From the NCBI GenBank assembly GCA_965205365.1, contig CBDBGT010000010.1:340525-404524 (forward strand): a stretch of DNA of 64,000 bases, written 5' to 3'. Source of the DNA: JALZUR01 sp965205365. GTDB lineage: Bacteria > Bdellovibrionota > Bdellovibrionia > Bdellovibrionales > UBA1609. The translations under genes and the position numbers were made by a program. Below, in pieces: positions 8,323-18,200 of this stretch; within the stretch, counting starts at the first letter, position 1; each line of letters begins with the position of its first letter. The notes below the pieces were generated by a model. It was not told the origin of the DNA and made no database searches. It was given only the letters and a program-made list of their open reading frames with translations.

Positions 8323-9504
8323 ATGACATTTTTATCAGAAAAAACCAATCTTAATAAGAAAATTATGCTCCTGGGCTCAGGGGAACTTGGACAAGAGTTT
8401 ATTATTGCAGCTAAACGCATGGGCTTAAAAACTATTGCCGTGGACAATTATAAGGGAGCTCCGGCCATGCAAGTTTCTGATGATTTTGAAGTCATTTCAA
8501 TGCTAAATAGTGAAGCCCTTGAAAGAATTGTTAAAAAACATCAGCCAGATATCATTGTTCCTGAAGTTGAGGCCATTAGAACTTTAAAGCTATATGATTT
8601 TGAAAAAATAGGCATTCAAGTTGTACCAACTGCATTTGCAACTAATATCACAATGAATAGGGCAAAAATTAAAGACCTTGCATCTAAAGATTTAAAAATA
8701 AAAACAGCTCAATATTTATACGCTTCAACTGAAAAAGAACTTCACCATGCTGTTAAAGAAATCGGCACTCCTTGTGTTGTAAAACCCCTCATGTCTAGCT
8801 CTGGAAAAGGCCAAAGCATTGTGAAAAAACAAAACCAAGCCAGTTCTGCATGGAATTTTGCTATTTCTGGCATGAGAGGAGATGTTTCTAAAGTCATTGT
8901 TGAAAAATTTATACAATTTGACTCTGAAATAACTCTTTTAACCATAAGGCAGAAAAATAAAAAAGTCCTCTTTATAAAACCCATTGGACATCACCAGGAA
9001 GATGGTGATTATAGAGAATCTTGGATTCCTGCAAAGGTTTCACCAAAAAAACTTAAAAAAGCTCAAACTATGGCAAAAAAAGTAGTCAATAAGTTAGGTG
9101 GCGTGGGACTTTTTGGAGTTGAATTTTTCTTAACAAAAACTGACGTTTATTTTTCAGAACTTTCTCCAAGGCCCCATGACACTGGAATGGTCACCTTAGT
9201 CTCACAAAATCTCTCTGAGTTTGATTTACACTTAAGAGCCATCTTAAACCTACCCATTCCAGAAATTAAATATGAAAAGGCCGCAGCAAGCTCTGTAATA
9301 TTAGGTGAAAAAAACTCCACTAACTTTTCTTTTAGCGGAGTAGATAAAGCTTTAAAAGCAGCAGGTGTTCAAGTTCGTATTTTTGGAAAACCTACCACTA
9401 GAAAAAATAGACGCATGGGGGTTGTTCTAGCCACTGATCATAATATTAATGCTGCAGTTAAAAAAGCTAAATTAGCTTCTAAAAAAATAAAAATAATCTA
9501 CTAA
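8323..9504 (+). CDS. purT: Formate-dependent phosphoribosylglycinamide formyltransferase
   Basis: The 393-aa ATP-grasp enzyme is the full length of PurT. It makes formyl-GAR from GAR, formate and ATP in de novo purine synthesis. The N-terminal nucleotide-binding motif is MLLGSGELGQEFIIAAKRMG, followed by the PEVEAI segment. The ATP-grasp glycine-rich loop reads MSSSGKGQS, and the catalytic C-terminal part has GVEFFLTKTDVYFSELSPRPHDTGMVT. ATG 8323 is preceded by AAAGGGTG. It stands alone with no other pur gene nearby, which is common for purT. It converges on the lipoprotein gene at 9562. Confidence 0.95.
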   Translation: MTFLSEKTNLNKKIMLLGSGELGQEFIIAAKRMGLKTIAVDNYKGAPAMQVSDDFEVISMLNSEALERIVKKHQPDIIVPEVEAIRTLKLYDFEKIGIQVVPTAFATNITMNRAKIKDLASKDLKIKTAQYLYASTEKELHHAVKEIGTPCVVKPLMSSSGKGQSIVKKQNQASSAWNFAISGMRGDVSKVIVEKFIQFDSEITLLTIRQKNKKVLFIKPIGHHQEDGDYRESWIPAKVSPKKLKKAQTMAKKVVNKLGGVGLFGVEFFLTKTDVYFSELSPRPHDTGMVTLVSQNLSEFDLHLRAILNLPIPEIKYEKAAASSVILGEKNSTNFSFSGVDKALKAAGVQVRIFGKPTTRKNRRMGVVLATDHNINAAVKKAKLASKKIKIIY

Positions 9505-9561
9505 AAAAAAGTTTTTTTAATTAACCAAAGCCCATCTCATTAAAGTTAATAAGCTTAAGTA

Positions 9562-10644
9562 TTATTTTTTAGGAACCCACTGCTCAGGGTTTGGCATTTC
9601 AGGCATTGGATCTTTGGAGTCTTTTGAGCCTTTTAAATAATGAATATAAACTCTTGCTCCCTCTTGAATATCAATTCCATTTGATTCAAAAACCCTTGCC
9701 ACTGAAACATCAACACTTGGAGTAGTTTCAATGATGACTTTTGCAACAGCATTTTCTTCATCTTGAAGATTAATCTGCCTATCCAGCCTTGAAGCACATG
9801 GTTCTCCATCCCAAATGTACCTCATATTAGAAACATAAAGAGTGTCCCCTTTTTTAAGACCATGTCTTAAACCTGCATTTATCATTATATGTGAATCATT
9901 ATCTTTATATACCCTTGCTGACCATGGCTCTAACTCCTCAAGCCTCTCACCAAGATCAACTAGTGCAGATCTGAGTGTTCTCCTAATCACATCCACAACA
10001 GGCTCTCTAAATACAGCTCTTGGATTAAATATAATATTTCCTAAATTCAAGCCAAGGCCTCCCCCAAAATCAACTTTAGTTCCAGTTTTATTTGCACTGA
10101 CTAAGGCCGTACCACTTAAAGGCTGAAATGAATGTATGTCTAAGCTCATTTTCATTTTACTTAAATTAAAATCAACACCGGTAAGAACACCACCTAAAAC
10201 CCCACCAGGACCAAAACCAATTCCTAAACCAAACTCATTTCCCAATTCAAAGCCTGTGACATTCCCTGTTAACACCACCTCTGGAAGATCATGAGTACAA
10301 GACCCAGCTGTTGTATTAGCAGATAAGGCTCGAAAACCCATCCCACTTTGTTGCGCCTGTATACGTTCTTGAAAGTTCAAACTTTGAACGTTTAACCTAT
10401 CTGCTGAAGCAAAATATTCGCTATTTTGAAGCTCTGTTAAGTACTGACCATTTATAACTTCTTGAATGTCTATGTTGATATTGTTTCCCACATCAACACG
10501 TGCAGACCTAATCCCCATTGAAGTTGTGCCTTTTCTTAAAACACGCCCTCTTCTTTTTGCCTCTTTGGAATCACACCCTTTATTACCCATAAAAAGCAAG
10601 CAACTAAATACCAGTAACAATATTTTTCCAGTTTTCTTACACAT
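9562..10644 (-). CDS. Lipoprotein with CsgG-like and FlgT-C-like regions
   Basis: The 360-aa protein starts at ATG 10644 behind an AAGGGG ribosome-binding site. A basic N-terminus and hydrophobic stretch end near KGC (residue 24), a plausible if imperfect lipobox. The middle is glycine-rich (GLGIGFGPGGVLGG) and contains a helix with REPVVDVIRRTLRSALVDLGERL, reminiscent of CsgG-type envelope lipoproteins. A later segment, INAGLRHGLKKGDTLYVSN, resembles the small beta-domain of FlgT C-termini. Both resemblances are from pattern only. The tail is proline-rich. A role in an outer-membrane secretion or motility complex is possible but unproven. Confidence 0.55.
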   Translation of the reverse strand: MCKKTGKILLLVFSCLLFMGNKGCDSKEAKRRGRVLRKGTTSMGIRSARVDVGNNINIDIQEVINGQYLTELQNSEYFASADRLNVQSLNFQERIQAQQSGMGFRALSANTTAGSCTHDLPEVVLTGNVTGFELGNEFGLGIGFGPGGVLGGVLTGVDFNLSKMKMSLDIHSFQPLSGTALVSANKTGTKVDFGGGLGLNLGNIIFNPRAVFREPVVDVIRRTLRSALVDLGERLEELEPWSARVYKDNDSHIMINAGLRHGLKKGDTLYVSNMRYIWDGEPCASRLDRQINLQDEENAVAKVIIETTPSVDVSVARVFESNGIDIQEGARVYIHYLKGSKDSKDPMPEMPNPEQWVPKK

Positions 10645-10834
10645 CTTAGCCCCTTTGTCTTATTAACTTTAACTAGTCTTTAAGCCACATCGGACAATAA
10701 TCTTAAGACCTTAGACCTAGTCTAAAAATACTTATATATTTAAAGAATCTATCTAAAATTTAAACGATTTTAATAAAGAAATTAAAACTTTCCCCCTATA
10801 AAAGCACCATTGAAATAAAAAATCTGGAGAAAGT

Positions 10835-10876
10835 ATGAAGCCTCTCCATGTTAAAAAGTCCTTTAAAGAACCCTAG
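10835..10876 (+). CDS. Short leader ORF upstream of the metzincin/Ig gene (truncated form)
   Basis: A 13-codon frame (start MKPLHVKKSF) behind a CTGGAGAAAGT ribosome-binding site, in the 394-bp gap before the large gene. The second locus has the same ORF at 14702-14788 but with 28 codons; one missing C here shortens it. A hairpin (10919-10936) follows, as in the second locus. Either a translated leader peptide or chance; conservation of the ribosome-binding site in both copies is partly explained by recent duplication. Confidence 0.3.
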   Translation: MKPLHVKKSFKEP

Positions 10877-10918
10877 AAACCTTGAAAATTATGAGCAAAG
10901 TTAGGAGTTTTCGTTTCT

Positions 10919-10936
10919 AGCCTTTAGTTTAAGGCT
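10919..10936 (+). promoter_or_regulatory. Small hairpin in the 5' region of the metzincin/Ig gene
   Basis: AGCCTT and AAGGCT pair around a 6-nt loop and are followed by TTGTCTT. The same hairpin is at 14787-14804 in the paralogous locus. It could be a weak attenuator downstream of the leader ORF. Elsewhere in 10645-11038 a TAAGGTAT...ACCGACTT pair near 10994-11021 resembles a sigma-28 promoter with a 12-nt spacer. Confidence 0.3.
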
Positions 10937-11038
10937 TTGTCTTAAAAAGAACTAAGTGGAGAAAGTGATACTCCTATGAATGAAAAATAATACTAAGGTA
11001 TTTTTTTAAATGCACCGACTTTAGTATTGAAAAGTTAA

Positions 11039-14000
11039 ATGAAGTTAAAGGAGCAGTGGGTGTTAAATAATAAAAATCTTTTTTTACTTTTACTATTGAT
11101 TTTGTTAGGCTGGGGGTTTTATAGCTCTCAGACTTTCTTAGAAAATAATGAGGTCAAGGTATCTCATAATTTAAACCAAACAAGGTCTGTGTCTAGTGTT
11201 GAGACACTTAAACAAAACCTTTCAACAACTTCATTAAAACCAACTTCAACTCTTAAGAATAAACAGGTAGAAATAAAAAAGCCCACTCTTTTTAAAACTT
11301 TTAAACCTCTACCAGAAGAGCTAGAGGAGTTTAATAATCGCCATTCTGATGAGCCCTCTGGATTTACCATGGAGCTATCTGGTTTAAGTGTGGACTTTGA
11401 AGCCTTTAAAAAAGTAGAGCACCCTTTAGATTTGCCAGATAAGCTTCAAATTCCACTTCCTAATGGAAAAACAATTCAAGTGGAGCAAAAAAGAGTGGAC
11501 TATAAGGAGAAGGATAATTTTGTTTGGGTAGGACAAGTTGATGGAAAACTTAATCAATGGGTTCATCTCTCATTTTATAAATCTACTCTTTACGGAGGAA
11601 TTCATACACCTAGTGAAACTCATAGGATTGAGTATTTATCAGGTAATAAATATTTGATTCGCAAAGTGGATGAAAGTTTATGGTCTCCGCTAGTTGATGA
11701 TGTAGTTAAAAGGCCAGAAGAAGTAGAATCTAAAAACTATAATGGATCAAGTCTTAATGATAAAACCTCAGAGTTTCTAACAAAAACAGTCAGCGCAAGC
11801 GCCCTCTCTGACACACCCCCTACTGTAGCTAACGCCAAAGCTTTACAAAGGGTTACCATAGATTTATTAGTAGTGTACCCCCTTGTTTATATATCATCTA
11901 GGAATAGGCTAGTTCCCCTAATCAATAATATGGTAGCTATGGCTAATACTATTCATAATAACTCCCAGACTGGAGTGAATATCCGTCTAACTCGATTTGT
12001 TGGAGTTTCATATACAGGAGACATAAGCGGGGCTTCTGACTATATGAAAAAATCTTCAGAGATACAGCGTCTGCGAGCTGAAACAAAATCTGATCTTGTA
12101 TCTATGTATGGAGCACCTGGGGGTTGTACACTACTGAGTGGCAGTCCTTTTAGCGCATTTGGAAATTGTTCAAACCTCAATTTGGCCCGTGTAACTGGAC
12201 GCAGTATTGGGGGTCAGCGCAATAAGAAGAATTCTTACTATTCAAGGAATAAACTCTCTGGTTACAATTTTGGTTATGTTCTTGATAATAATGGCCTGAA
12301 TAGTGGCAATAAATTTAGTGATAAATGGTTTAGCGAGGCTGGAGGCGGAAGTGGCACTATCATGGCGTTTACTTATCATAACAGACTTTATTTTTCAAGT
12401 GCTGAACCCGTTCAAGGTGTTCCACGAGGAGGTGCAACAATGGATAATGCAAAGTATATTAGAGAAAATGCCCCAAGGATTGCAGCCTATCGCCAATCTT
12501 CTGACAATACACCTACCCCTCCTTACATTATATCACAACCTCAGAGTGCCACAGTAGAAGTTAATGATAATTTAAGCTTAGCTGTAGACGCCAGTGGTGA
12601 GGGTCCTTTAAATTACCAGTGGTATAAAAACAATGTGGCAATATCTGGTGAAACAAACAAAACTCTTTTAATAAATAATGTCAGTCAAAGTGATGAAGGA
12701 ACATATAAAGTAAAAGTAAGCAACGCTTATGGCTTAGTTTATTCTAATGCCGTCACTGTAAACGTGAGACTGTCTCCTATTATCACATTACAACCTCAAA
12801 ATACCATCATTAGGGCCAATGATAACTTAAGTTTATCTGTAAATGCCAATGGGGAAAATCCTTTAACTTACCAGTGGTATAAAAACAATGTGGCAATATC
12901 TGGTGAAACAAACAAAACTCTTTTAATAAATAATGTCAGTCAAAGTGATGAAGGAACATATAAAGTAAAAGTAAGCAACGCTTATGGCTTAGTTTATTCT
13001 AATGCCGTCACTGTAAACGTGAGACTGTCTCCTATTATCACATTACAACCTCAAAATACCATCATTAGGGCCAATGATAACTTAAGTTTATCTGTAAATG
13101 CCAATGAGGAAAATCCTTTAACTTACCAGTGGTATAAAAATAGTGTGGAAATATCCGATCAAACAAGTAAAGCTCTTTTAATAAATAACGCAAGCCAAAG
13201 TGATCAAGGAATATATAAGGTAAAGGTAAGCAACGCCCATGGCTTAGTTTATTCTAAAGTAGCGGCTGTAATTATAAGACCATCTCCTGTTATCACATTA
13301 CAACCTCAAAATACCACTATACAAGTGAATAACAACTTAAATTTATCTGTACGCGCTAACGGTGAAAACCCTTTAACTTACCAGTGGTATAAAAACAATG
13401 CAGCAATATCTGGTGAAACAAACAAAACTCTTTTAATAAACAACGTAAATGAAAATAATGAAGGAACATACAAAGTAAAAGTAAGCAACGCTTATGGCTT
13501 AGTTTATTCTAATGAAGTGGCTGTACGTGTAGAACCTTCTTCCATCACCATATCTAAGCTTCCCATTATCACATTGCAACCTCAAAATGTCATAATCAAC
13601 GCCAATGAAAGCTTAAATTTATCTGTCAATGCTAGTAGTAAAGCTCCTTTAAGCTACCAGTGGTATAAAAACACTCAAGGTTCATCAAAAGCTCTTTTAG
13701 GCCAAACAAATAACCTTCTTTCAATACCAAATGCCTCTAGTTCTCACGAAGGGTGGTACGTAGTGAGGGTTTATAACTCTCATGGATACGTTGATTCTAA
13801 ATGGGTTAAAGTGAATATAGTTTTAACTTTAAATACCGGGCCTCCTATTATCGTATCACAACCTCAAAACACCACCATTAATGCCAACGACAACTTAAGT
13901 TTATCTGTAAGTGCCGGTGGAGCTTCTCTTAGCTACCAGTGGTATAGAAGCGCCCAAGGTGGATCAAAAGCTCTTTTAGGTGAAACAACTAACCTTCTTT

Positions 14001-14104
14001 CAATACCAAATGCCTCTAGTTTCCATGAAGGATGGTACGTAGTGAGGGTTCATAACTCTTATGGATACGTTGACTCTAGCTGGGTCAAGGTTTATATAGA
14101 TTAA
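11039..14104 (+). CDS. Secreted metzincin-like protein with six Ig-like domains, zinc site lost
   Basis: The 1,021-aa protein has an N-terminal hydrophobic anchor or signal (about residues 13-30) and a propeptide-like region (80-220). Then comes a domain homologous to the metzincin at 14906, and six Ig-like repeats of about 85 aa from residue about 495 to the end, each with a PLxYQWYK core. Where the paralogue has the zinc motif HETGHNLSARHD, this protein reads RVTGRSIGGQRN at residues 384-395. All three histidines are Arg and the catalytic Glu is Val. The Met-turn region survives as GTIMAF. It should therefore not be a zinc peptidase; a binding or decoy role is possible. The start ATG lacks a strong ribosome-binding site. 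Confidence 0.8.
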   Translation: MKLKEQWVLNNKNLFLLLLLILLGWGFYSSQTFLENNEVKVSHNLNQTRSVSSVETLKQNLSTTSLKPTSTLKNKQVEIKKPTLFKTFKPLPEELEEFNNRHSDEPSGFTMELSGLSVDFEAFKKVEHPLDLPDKLQIPLPNGKTIQVEQKRVDYKEKDNFVWVGQVDGKLNQWVHLSFYKSTLYGGIHTPSETHRIEYLSGNKYLIRKVDESLWSPLVDDVVKRPEEVESKNYNGSSLNDKTSEFLTKTVSASALSDTPPTVANAKALQRVTIDLLVVYPLVYISSRNRLVPLINNMVAMANTIHNNSQTGVNIRLTRFVGVSYTGDISGASDYMKKSSEIQRLRAETKSDLVSMYGAPGGCTLLSGSPFSAFGNCSNLNLARVTGRSIGGQRNKKNSYYSRNKLSGYNFGYVLDNNGLNSGNKFSDKWFSEAGGGSGTIMAFTYHNRLYFSSAEPVQGVPRGGATMDNAKYIRENAPRIAAYRQSSDNTPTPPYIISQPQSATVEVNDNLSLAVDASGEGPLNYQWYKNNVAISGETNKTLLINNVSQSDEGTYKVKVSNAYGLVYSNAVTVNVRLSPIITLQPQNTIIRANDNLSLSVNANGENPLTYQWYKNNVAISGETNKTLLINNVSQSDEGTYKVKVSNAYGLVYSNAVTVNVRLSPIITLQPQNTIIRANDNLSLSVNANEENPLTYQWYKNSVEISDQTSKALLINNASQSDQGIYKVKVSNAHGLVYSKVAAVIIRPSPVITLQPQNTTIQVNNNLNLSVRANGENPLTYQWYKNNAAISGETNKTLLINNVNENNEGTYKVKVSNAYGLVYSNEVAVRVEPSSITISKLPIITLQPQNVIINANESLNLSVNASSKAPLSYQWYKNTQGSSKALLGQTNNLLSIPNASSSHEGWYVVRVYNSHGYVDSKWVKVNIVLTLNTGPPIIVSQPQNTTINANDNLSLSVSAGGASLSYQWYRSAQGGSKALLGETTNLLSIPNASSFHEGWYVVRVHNSYGYVDSSWVKVYID
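12613..13377 (+). repeat. 255-bp near-identical direct repeats in the Ig-like domains
   Basis: The phrase beginning TTACCAGTGG recurs at 12613, 12868 and 13123, a spacing of exactly 255 bp (85 codons). The first two units are almost identical at DNA level, well beyond what protein conservation needs. They are likely recent duplications or gene-conversion products and could expand or contract by recombination. Confidence 0.8.
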
Positions 14105-14317
14105 ACACTAGAAGCTATTACTCCCCTCAATTAAACAGTTATAAGATGTTTCAAATATGTTGATTGTAAGCTGCTACTGTTGAAGAGGAAATTATTTCTG
14201 TTACTTCTAATGCAACATTAGCAATCAACAAGGCTATTAAAATTAATCGAATAATCTAAAAATAAGTCATATTACTTAGGGTATTGTAAAAATACTAAAT
14301 CTGAATCCAGAAAAGCT

Positions 14318-14551
14318 AGGAGAGTGACTACACGGGACATTCAGGAGGTGATTAAAACCCTGTATGACGATACTAAGCTCTCTCATTCTGTTACTTCTAA
14401 CACTGCTGTAATTGATGAAATGATAACGTAGCAAAGCAGATCTTTAGAATCAACTTATCCTATTGTATTTTTAGACTGTATAGTAGTTAAAGCTCACCAG
14501 AATAACAAGGTGATAAATAAAGCTATGTATTTTCCTCTTGGATGCAATAAG
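14318..14551 (+). pseudogene. IS256-family transposase fragment
   Basis: The frame TRDIQEVIKTLYDD...VTSNTAVIDEMI, an in-frame TAG, then QSRSLESTYPIVFLDCIVVK and NKVINKAMYFPLG matches the central part of IS256-type transposases, including the first catalytic Asp (YPIVFLDC). The TAG sits where the family normally has Trp. Both ends are missing. Confidence 0.75.
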
Positions 14552-14701
14552 AGGGTGGGCACAAAGATTTAATAGGGCTTTGGGTTTTAAAAAAATACTT
14601 ATATGTTTAAAGAATCTATCTAAAATTTAAACGATTTTAATAAAGAAATTAAAACTTTCCCCCTATAAAAGCACCATTGAAATAAAAAATCTGGAGAAAG
14701 T

Positions 14702-14788
14702 ATGAAGCCTCTCCATGTTAAAAAGTCCTTTAAAGAACCCCTAGAAACCTTGAAAATTATGAGCAAAGTCATGAGTTTTCGCCTCTAG
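14702..14788 (+). CDS. Short leader ORF upstream of the metzincin/Ig pseudogene
   Basis: A 28-codon frame starting MKPLHVKKSFKEPLETLK, behind CTGGAGAAAGT. Its stop codon overlaps the first bases of the AGCCTT/AAGGCT hairpin at 14787-14804. That arrangement is compatible with translation-coupled attenuation, but no regulatory codon run is present. It is the full-length form of the ORF truncated at 10835-10876. Confidence 0.3.
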   Translation: MKPLHVKKSFKEPLETLKIMSKVMSFRL

Positions 14789-17180
14789 CCTTTAGTTTAA
14801 GGCTTTGTCTTAAAAAGAACTAAGTGGAGCAAGTGATACTCCTATGAATGAAAAATAATACTAAAGTATTTTTTTAAATACACCGACTTTAGTATTGAAA
14901 GTTAAATGAAGTTAAAGGAGCAGTGGGTGTTAAATAATAAAAATCTTTTTTTACCGTTACTATTGATTTTGTTAGGCTGGGGGTTTTATAGCTCTCAGAC
15001 TTTCTTAGAAAATAATGAGGTCAAGGTATCTCATAATTTAAACCAAACAAGATCTGTGTCTAGTATTCAGACGCTTAAGCAAAATCTTTTAAAAGCCTCA
15101 TTAAAACCAACTTCAACTCTTAAGAATAAACAGGTAGAAATAAAAAAGCCCACTCTTTTTAAAACTTTTAAACCTCTACCAGAAGAACTAGAGGAGTTTA
15201 AAAATCGCCACTCTGACGAACCCTCTGGGTTTACTATGGAGCTATCTGGTTTAAATGTGGACTTTGAAGCCTTTAAAAAAGTAGAGCACCCTTTGGATTT
15301 GCCAGACAAACTTCAAATTCCACTTCCTAATGGAAAAACGGTTCAAGTGGAGCAAAAAAGAGTAGACTATAAAAAGAAAGATAGTTTTGTTTGGGTAGGA
15401 CAAGTTGATGAAAAGCTTAATCAATGGGTTCATCTCTCATTTTATAAGTCTACTCTTTCTGGGGCACTTCATGCATCAGGTAGCGACTACAGGATTGATT
15501 ATTTATCAAAAAATAAACATTTAATTCGTAAAGTAAATGAAAGTCTACTTCCTGAACCAATTGATGATGTTGTTGAACCTGAAGTAGCAAATGCACCCTC
15601 AAAGGCAGAAGAAGATGCCTTGGCATTAGAAACCACTCACTCTCCTGCTCTTATAGCCAATACTTCCAACCCGGTTGTCATAGACATATTAGTTGCATAC
15701 ACACAGCGTGTTAGTAAAAATAGAACCCATGACGAAATCCTTGCTAAAATCAATAACCTTATAGCTTATACAAATACCGCTCATAGCACCTCTCAAACTG
15801 GGGTAATCTTTCGTCTAACTCGAGCTGTTGAAACTTCATATACAGAGAATTTAACAGACGATTCAAATCCTTTGTCTCTGCTGCAACGTAAGACTGATGG
15901 AGTTATGGATGAAATACATGACATACGAGATGAAACAAATTCTGATCTCGTCACTTTACTCCAAAAAAAGTATCCTGGGTCTGCTTGGTACACTCAATCA
16001 AAATCAACGGGCTTTGGTCAAGTATACGACACCAACTCTACCATCTTTGCTCATGAAACTGGCCATAACCTTTCAGCTCGCCATGATAGGCAAAACACCT
16101 TTTATCCTCCTTCATCATCACGTTACGATTATGGTTATAGAAGTCCAGAAAGAAGGCTTCGGACTATAATGGCTTACCCATGTAGTTATGCTGCTTTTGG
16201 TGAAAAACCCACTTCTTCTTGCAACCATAGGGTTCCTGCTTTTTCAAGCCCTCGATCTATTAATGGAGAAGTTCCTTATGGAGATGCCATTACAGATAAT
16301 TCAAGAAAGATTAAAGAGTCAGCTTTCCGTGTGTCTAATATTTACCCCTCAGGATCTACAGACCAAACTCCTCCTCGTATTATTTCTCAACCTACGAGTA
16401 AAAGCTTACCAGCAAATGGTACTTTAAACCTATCTGTAACTGCTAGTGGATCTTCTCTTCTCTATCAGTGGTATAAAGAGGGTAGAGCAATATCGAATCA
16501 AACAAATAAAACCCTTTTAATAAGTAACGTGAGTCAAAGTGATGAAGGAAGATATAGAGTAAAAATAAGCAACTCTTCTAGTTCAATTTACTCCAATACA
16601 GTGACTGTAACTATAGATCAAGCCCCTATTATCACATTACAGCCTCACAGCACTACCATTAATGTCAATGACAGCTTAAGTTTATCTGTAACTGCCAATG
16701 GGGAAAACCCTTTAACTTACCAGTGGTATAAAAATAGTGTGGAAATATTGAACCAAACAAGTAAAACTCTTTTAATAAATAATGTCAGTCAAAGTGATGA
16801 AGGAACATATAAAGTAAAAGTAAGCAATGCTTACGGCTCAGTTTATTCTAATGCAGCCACTGTAAATGTGAGACTGTCTCCTGTTATCACACTGCAACCT
16901 CAAAATACCACTATACAAGTCAATAACAATTTAAGTTTGTCTGTAAACGCCAGTGGTGAGGGTTCTTTAAATTACCAGTGGTATAAAAATAATATAGAAA
17001 TGCCTAGTAAAACCAATAAGACTCTTTTAATAAGTAATGTGAGTCAAAGTGATGGAGGAGCATATAAAGTAAAAGTAAGCAACTCTTACGGCTCAGTTTA
17101 TTCTAATACAGTGACTGTAAATATAAAACTCTCTCCTGTTATCACATTACAACCTCAAAACACCATTATTAAGGCTAATA

Positions 17181-18200
17181 ACCCGAGTTCGAACTTTCTA
17201 AACCTACTGAAGCAGCCTTTCTTCAAGTACTTGAAGTCTAATAGAGGGTTTTCTTGGACGCAAACAGTACGCCGTTAGTGCCGAAAGTAAATTTACCACA
17301 AAGTTTTTTGGGCTTCGGTGTCTTGAGTGTTCAAGATGAAATTCCTCCTTTAAAATCCCAAAAGCAGTTTCAACAATGTACCTTTTCCTCAGGAGTAGTT
17401 TATCAAAAAGAGGAACAAACTTATTTTTCATATTGGATTTAAGATTTGTTATGACTTGAACCCCTTTACTCATCAATTTTTCAAATAGCTTTTGGGATAT
17501 ATATCCTTTGTCTCCAAACAATTTTCCAAAAATATTCTCAGCTAAACCCTCTACAGGCTTTGTATCATGAACATTTCCTGGGGTTATGGTAAAACTTAAG
17601 AGCTCCCCTTTGTGAGAAATTACTATGTGAACTTTAAAACCAAAGAACCAGCCCATTGTTGATTTCCCACGTTTTGCAAGTCCTTTAAAGGTTTTGTGAC
17701 GACCGATTCTTTTGTTATTACAAACAACAATGGGACTGGAGTCTACAACAGATATTCCTGTGCAAATATTTGATTGCATAAGTGAGTGTAAAAAAATAAG
17801 AATTTGAGGTGCTGAAGATTTTTTAAGTTCTACAAACCTATTGTAGGACAAGAGTTTTGGGAAATAAGGTTTTAGAAATTTTTGAACATAACCTGTATAG
17901 AAAGCTTTAAAATTTCTGAAGCCGGAAAATTGGAATAATAAACAGATGGTGATGACTTCAGACTCAGATAACGCAGATGGAAAACCTCTCTTTCTTTTGC
18001 TGGGTATGAGTTTGGACTGTTCTTTGTTTAACCCTAAAATAAAGTCGTCAACAAGAGTAAAAACTTCTATAATTTGATTCTCTTCGATCATTCCCGGCTC
18101 CTTTTTGCAGATCAGTAAAAAACAACTAAATCTTACAAAAGGCTGGGATGATCTTTTATTTATCCAGCACTTAGGTCCTGAAAAAAGTTCGAACTCGGGT
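17181..18200 (-). mobile_element. IS982-family element, copy B (intact, 1,020 bp)
   Basis: The terminal repeats are ACCCGAGTTCGAACTTT at both ends, inverted. It is flanked by TAATA on each side. The element is the same length and apparently the same sequence as copy C at 34222-35241. It inserted into the fourth Ig-like domain of the metzincin gene. Confidence 0.95.
17204..18091 (-). CDS. IS982-family transposase
   Basis: The 295-aa DDE transposase has motifs typical of IS982: VVDSSPIVVCNNKRI near residue 115, STMGWFFGFKVHIV near 145, FGDKGYIS near 195, and RYIVETAFGILKEEF with the catalytic Glu near 240, then HSRHRSP. ATG 18091 follows a GGAGCCGGGAATG context. The copy at 34245-35132 encodes an identical protein. 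It is the likely source of the activity that moved the defective copies A and D. Confidence 0.95.
   Translation of the reverse strand: MIEENQIIEVFTLVDDFILGLNKEQSKLIPSKRKRGFPSALSESEVITICLLFQFSGFRNFKAFYTGYVQKFLKPYFPKLLSYNRFVELKKSSAPQILIFLHSLMQSNICTGISVVDSSPIVVCNNKRIGRHKTFKGLAKRGKSTMGWFFGFKVHIVISHKGELLSFTITPGNVHDTKPVEGLAENIFGKLFGDKGYISQKLFEKLMSKGVQVITNLKSNMKNKFVPLFDKLLLRKRYIVETAFGILKEEFHLEHSRHRSPKNFVVNLLSALTAYCLRPRKPSIRLQVLEERLLQ

Larger units (their letters stand above)
14105..14905. other. Region between the two metzincin loci
   Basis: It contains an IS256 remnant (14318-14551). From about 14590 it holds a copy of the 5' region found at 10725-11038, with the leader ORF, hairpin and promoter-like TAAAGTAT/ACCGACTT pair. 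The first 200 bp show nothing recognisable. The layout says the whole metzincin locus was duplicated in tandem. Confidence 0.65.

Noticed and set aside
12613..13377. CRISPR-like or intergenic repeats
   Set aside because: The 255-bp units are Ig-like domains within an open reading frame.
17254..17442. 62-codon + strand frames inside the IS982 copies (also at 34295 and 37837)
   Set aside because: Antisense to the transposase in every copy, with no start signals of its own.
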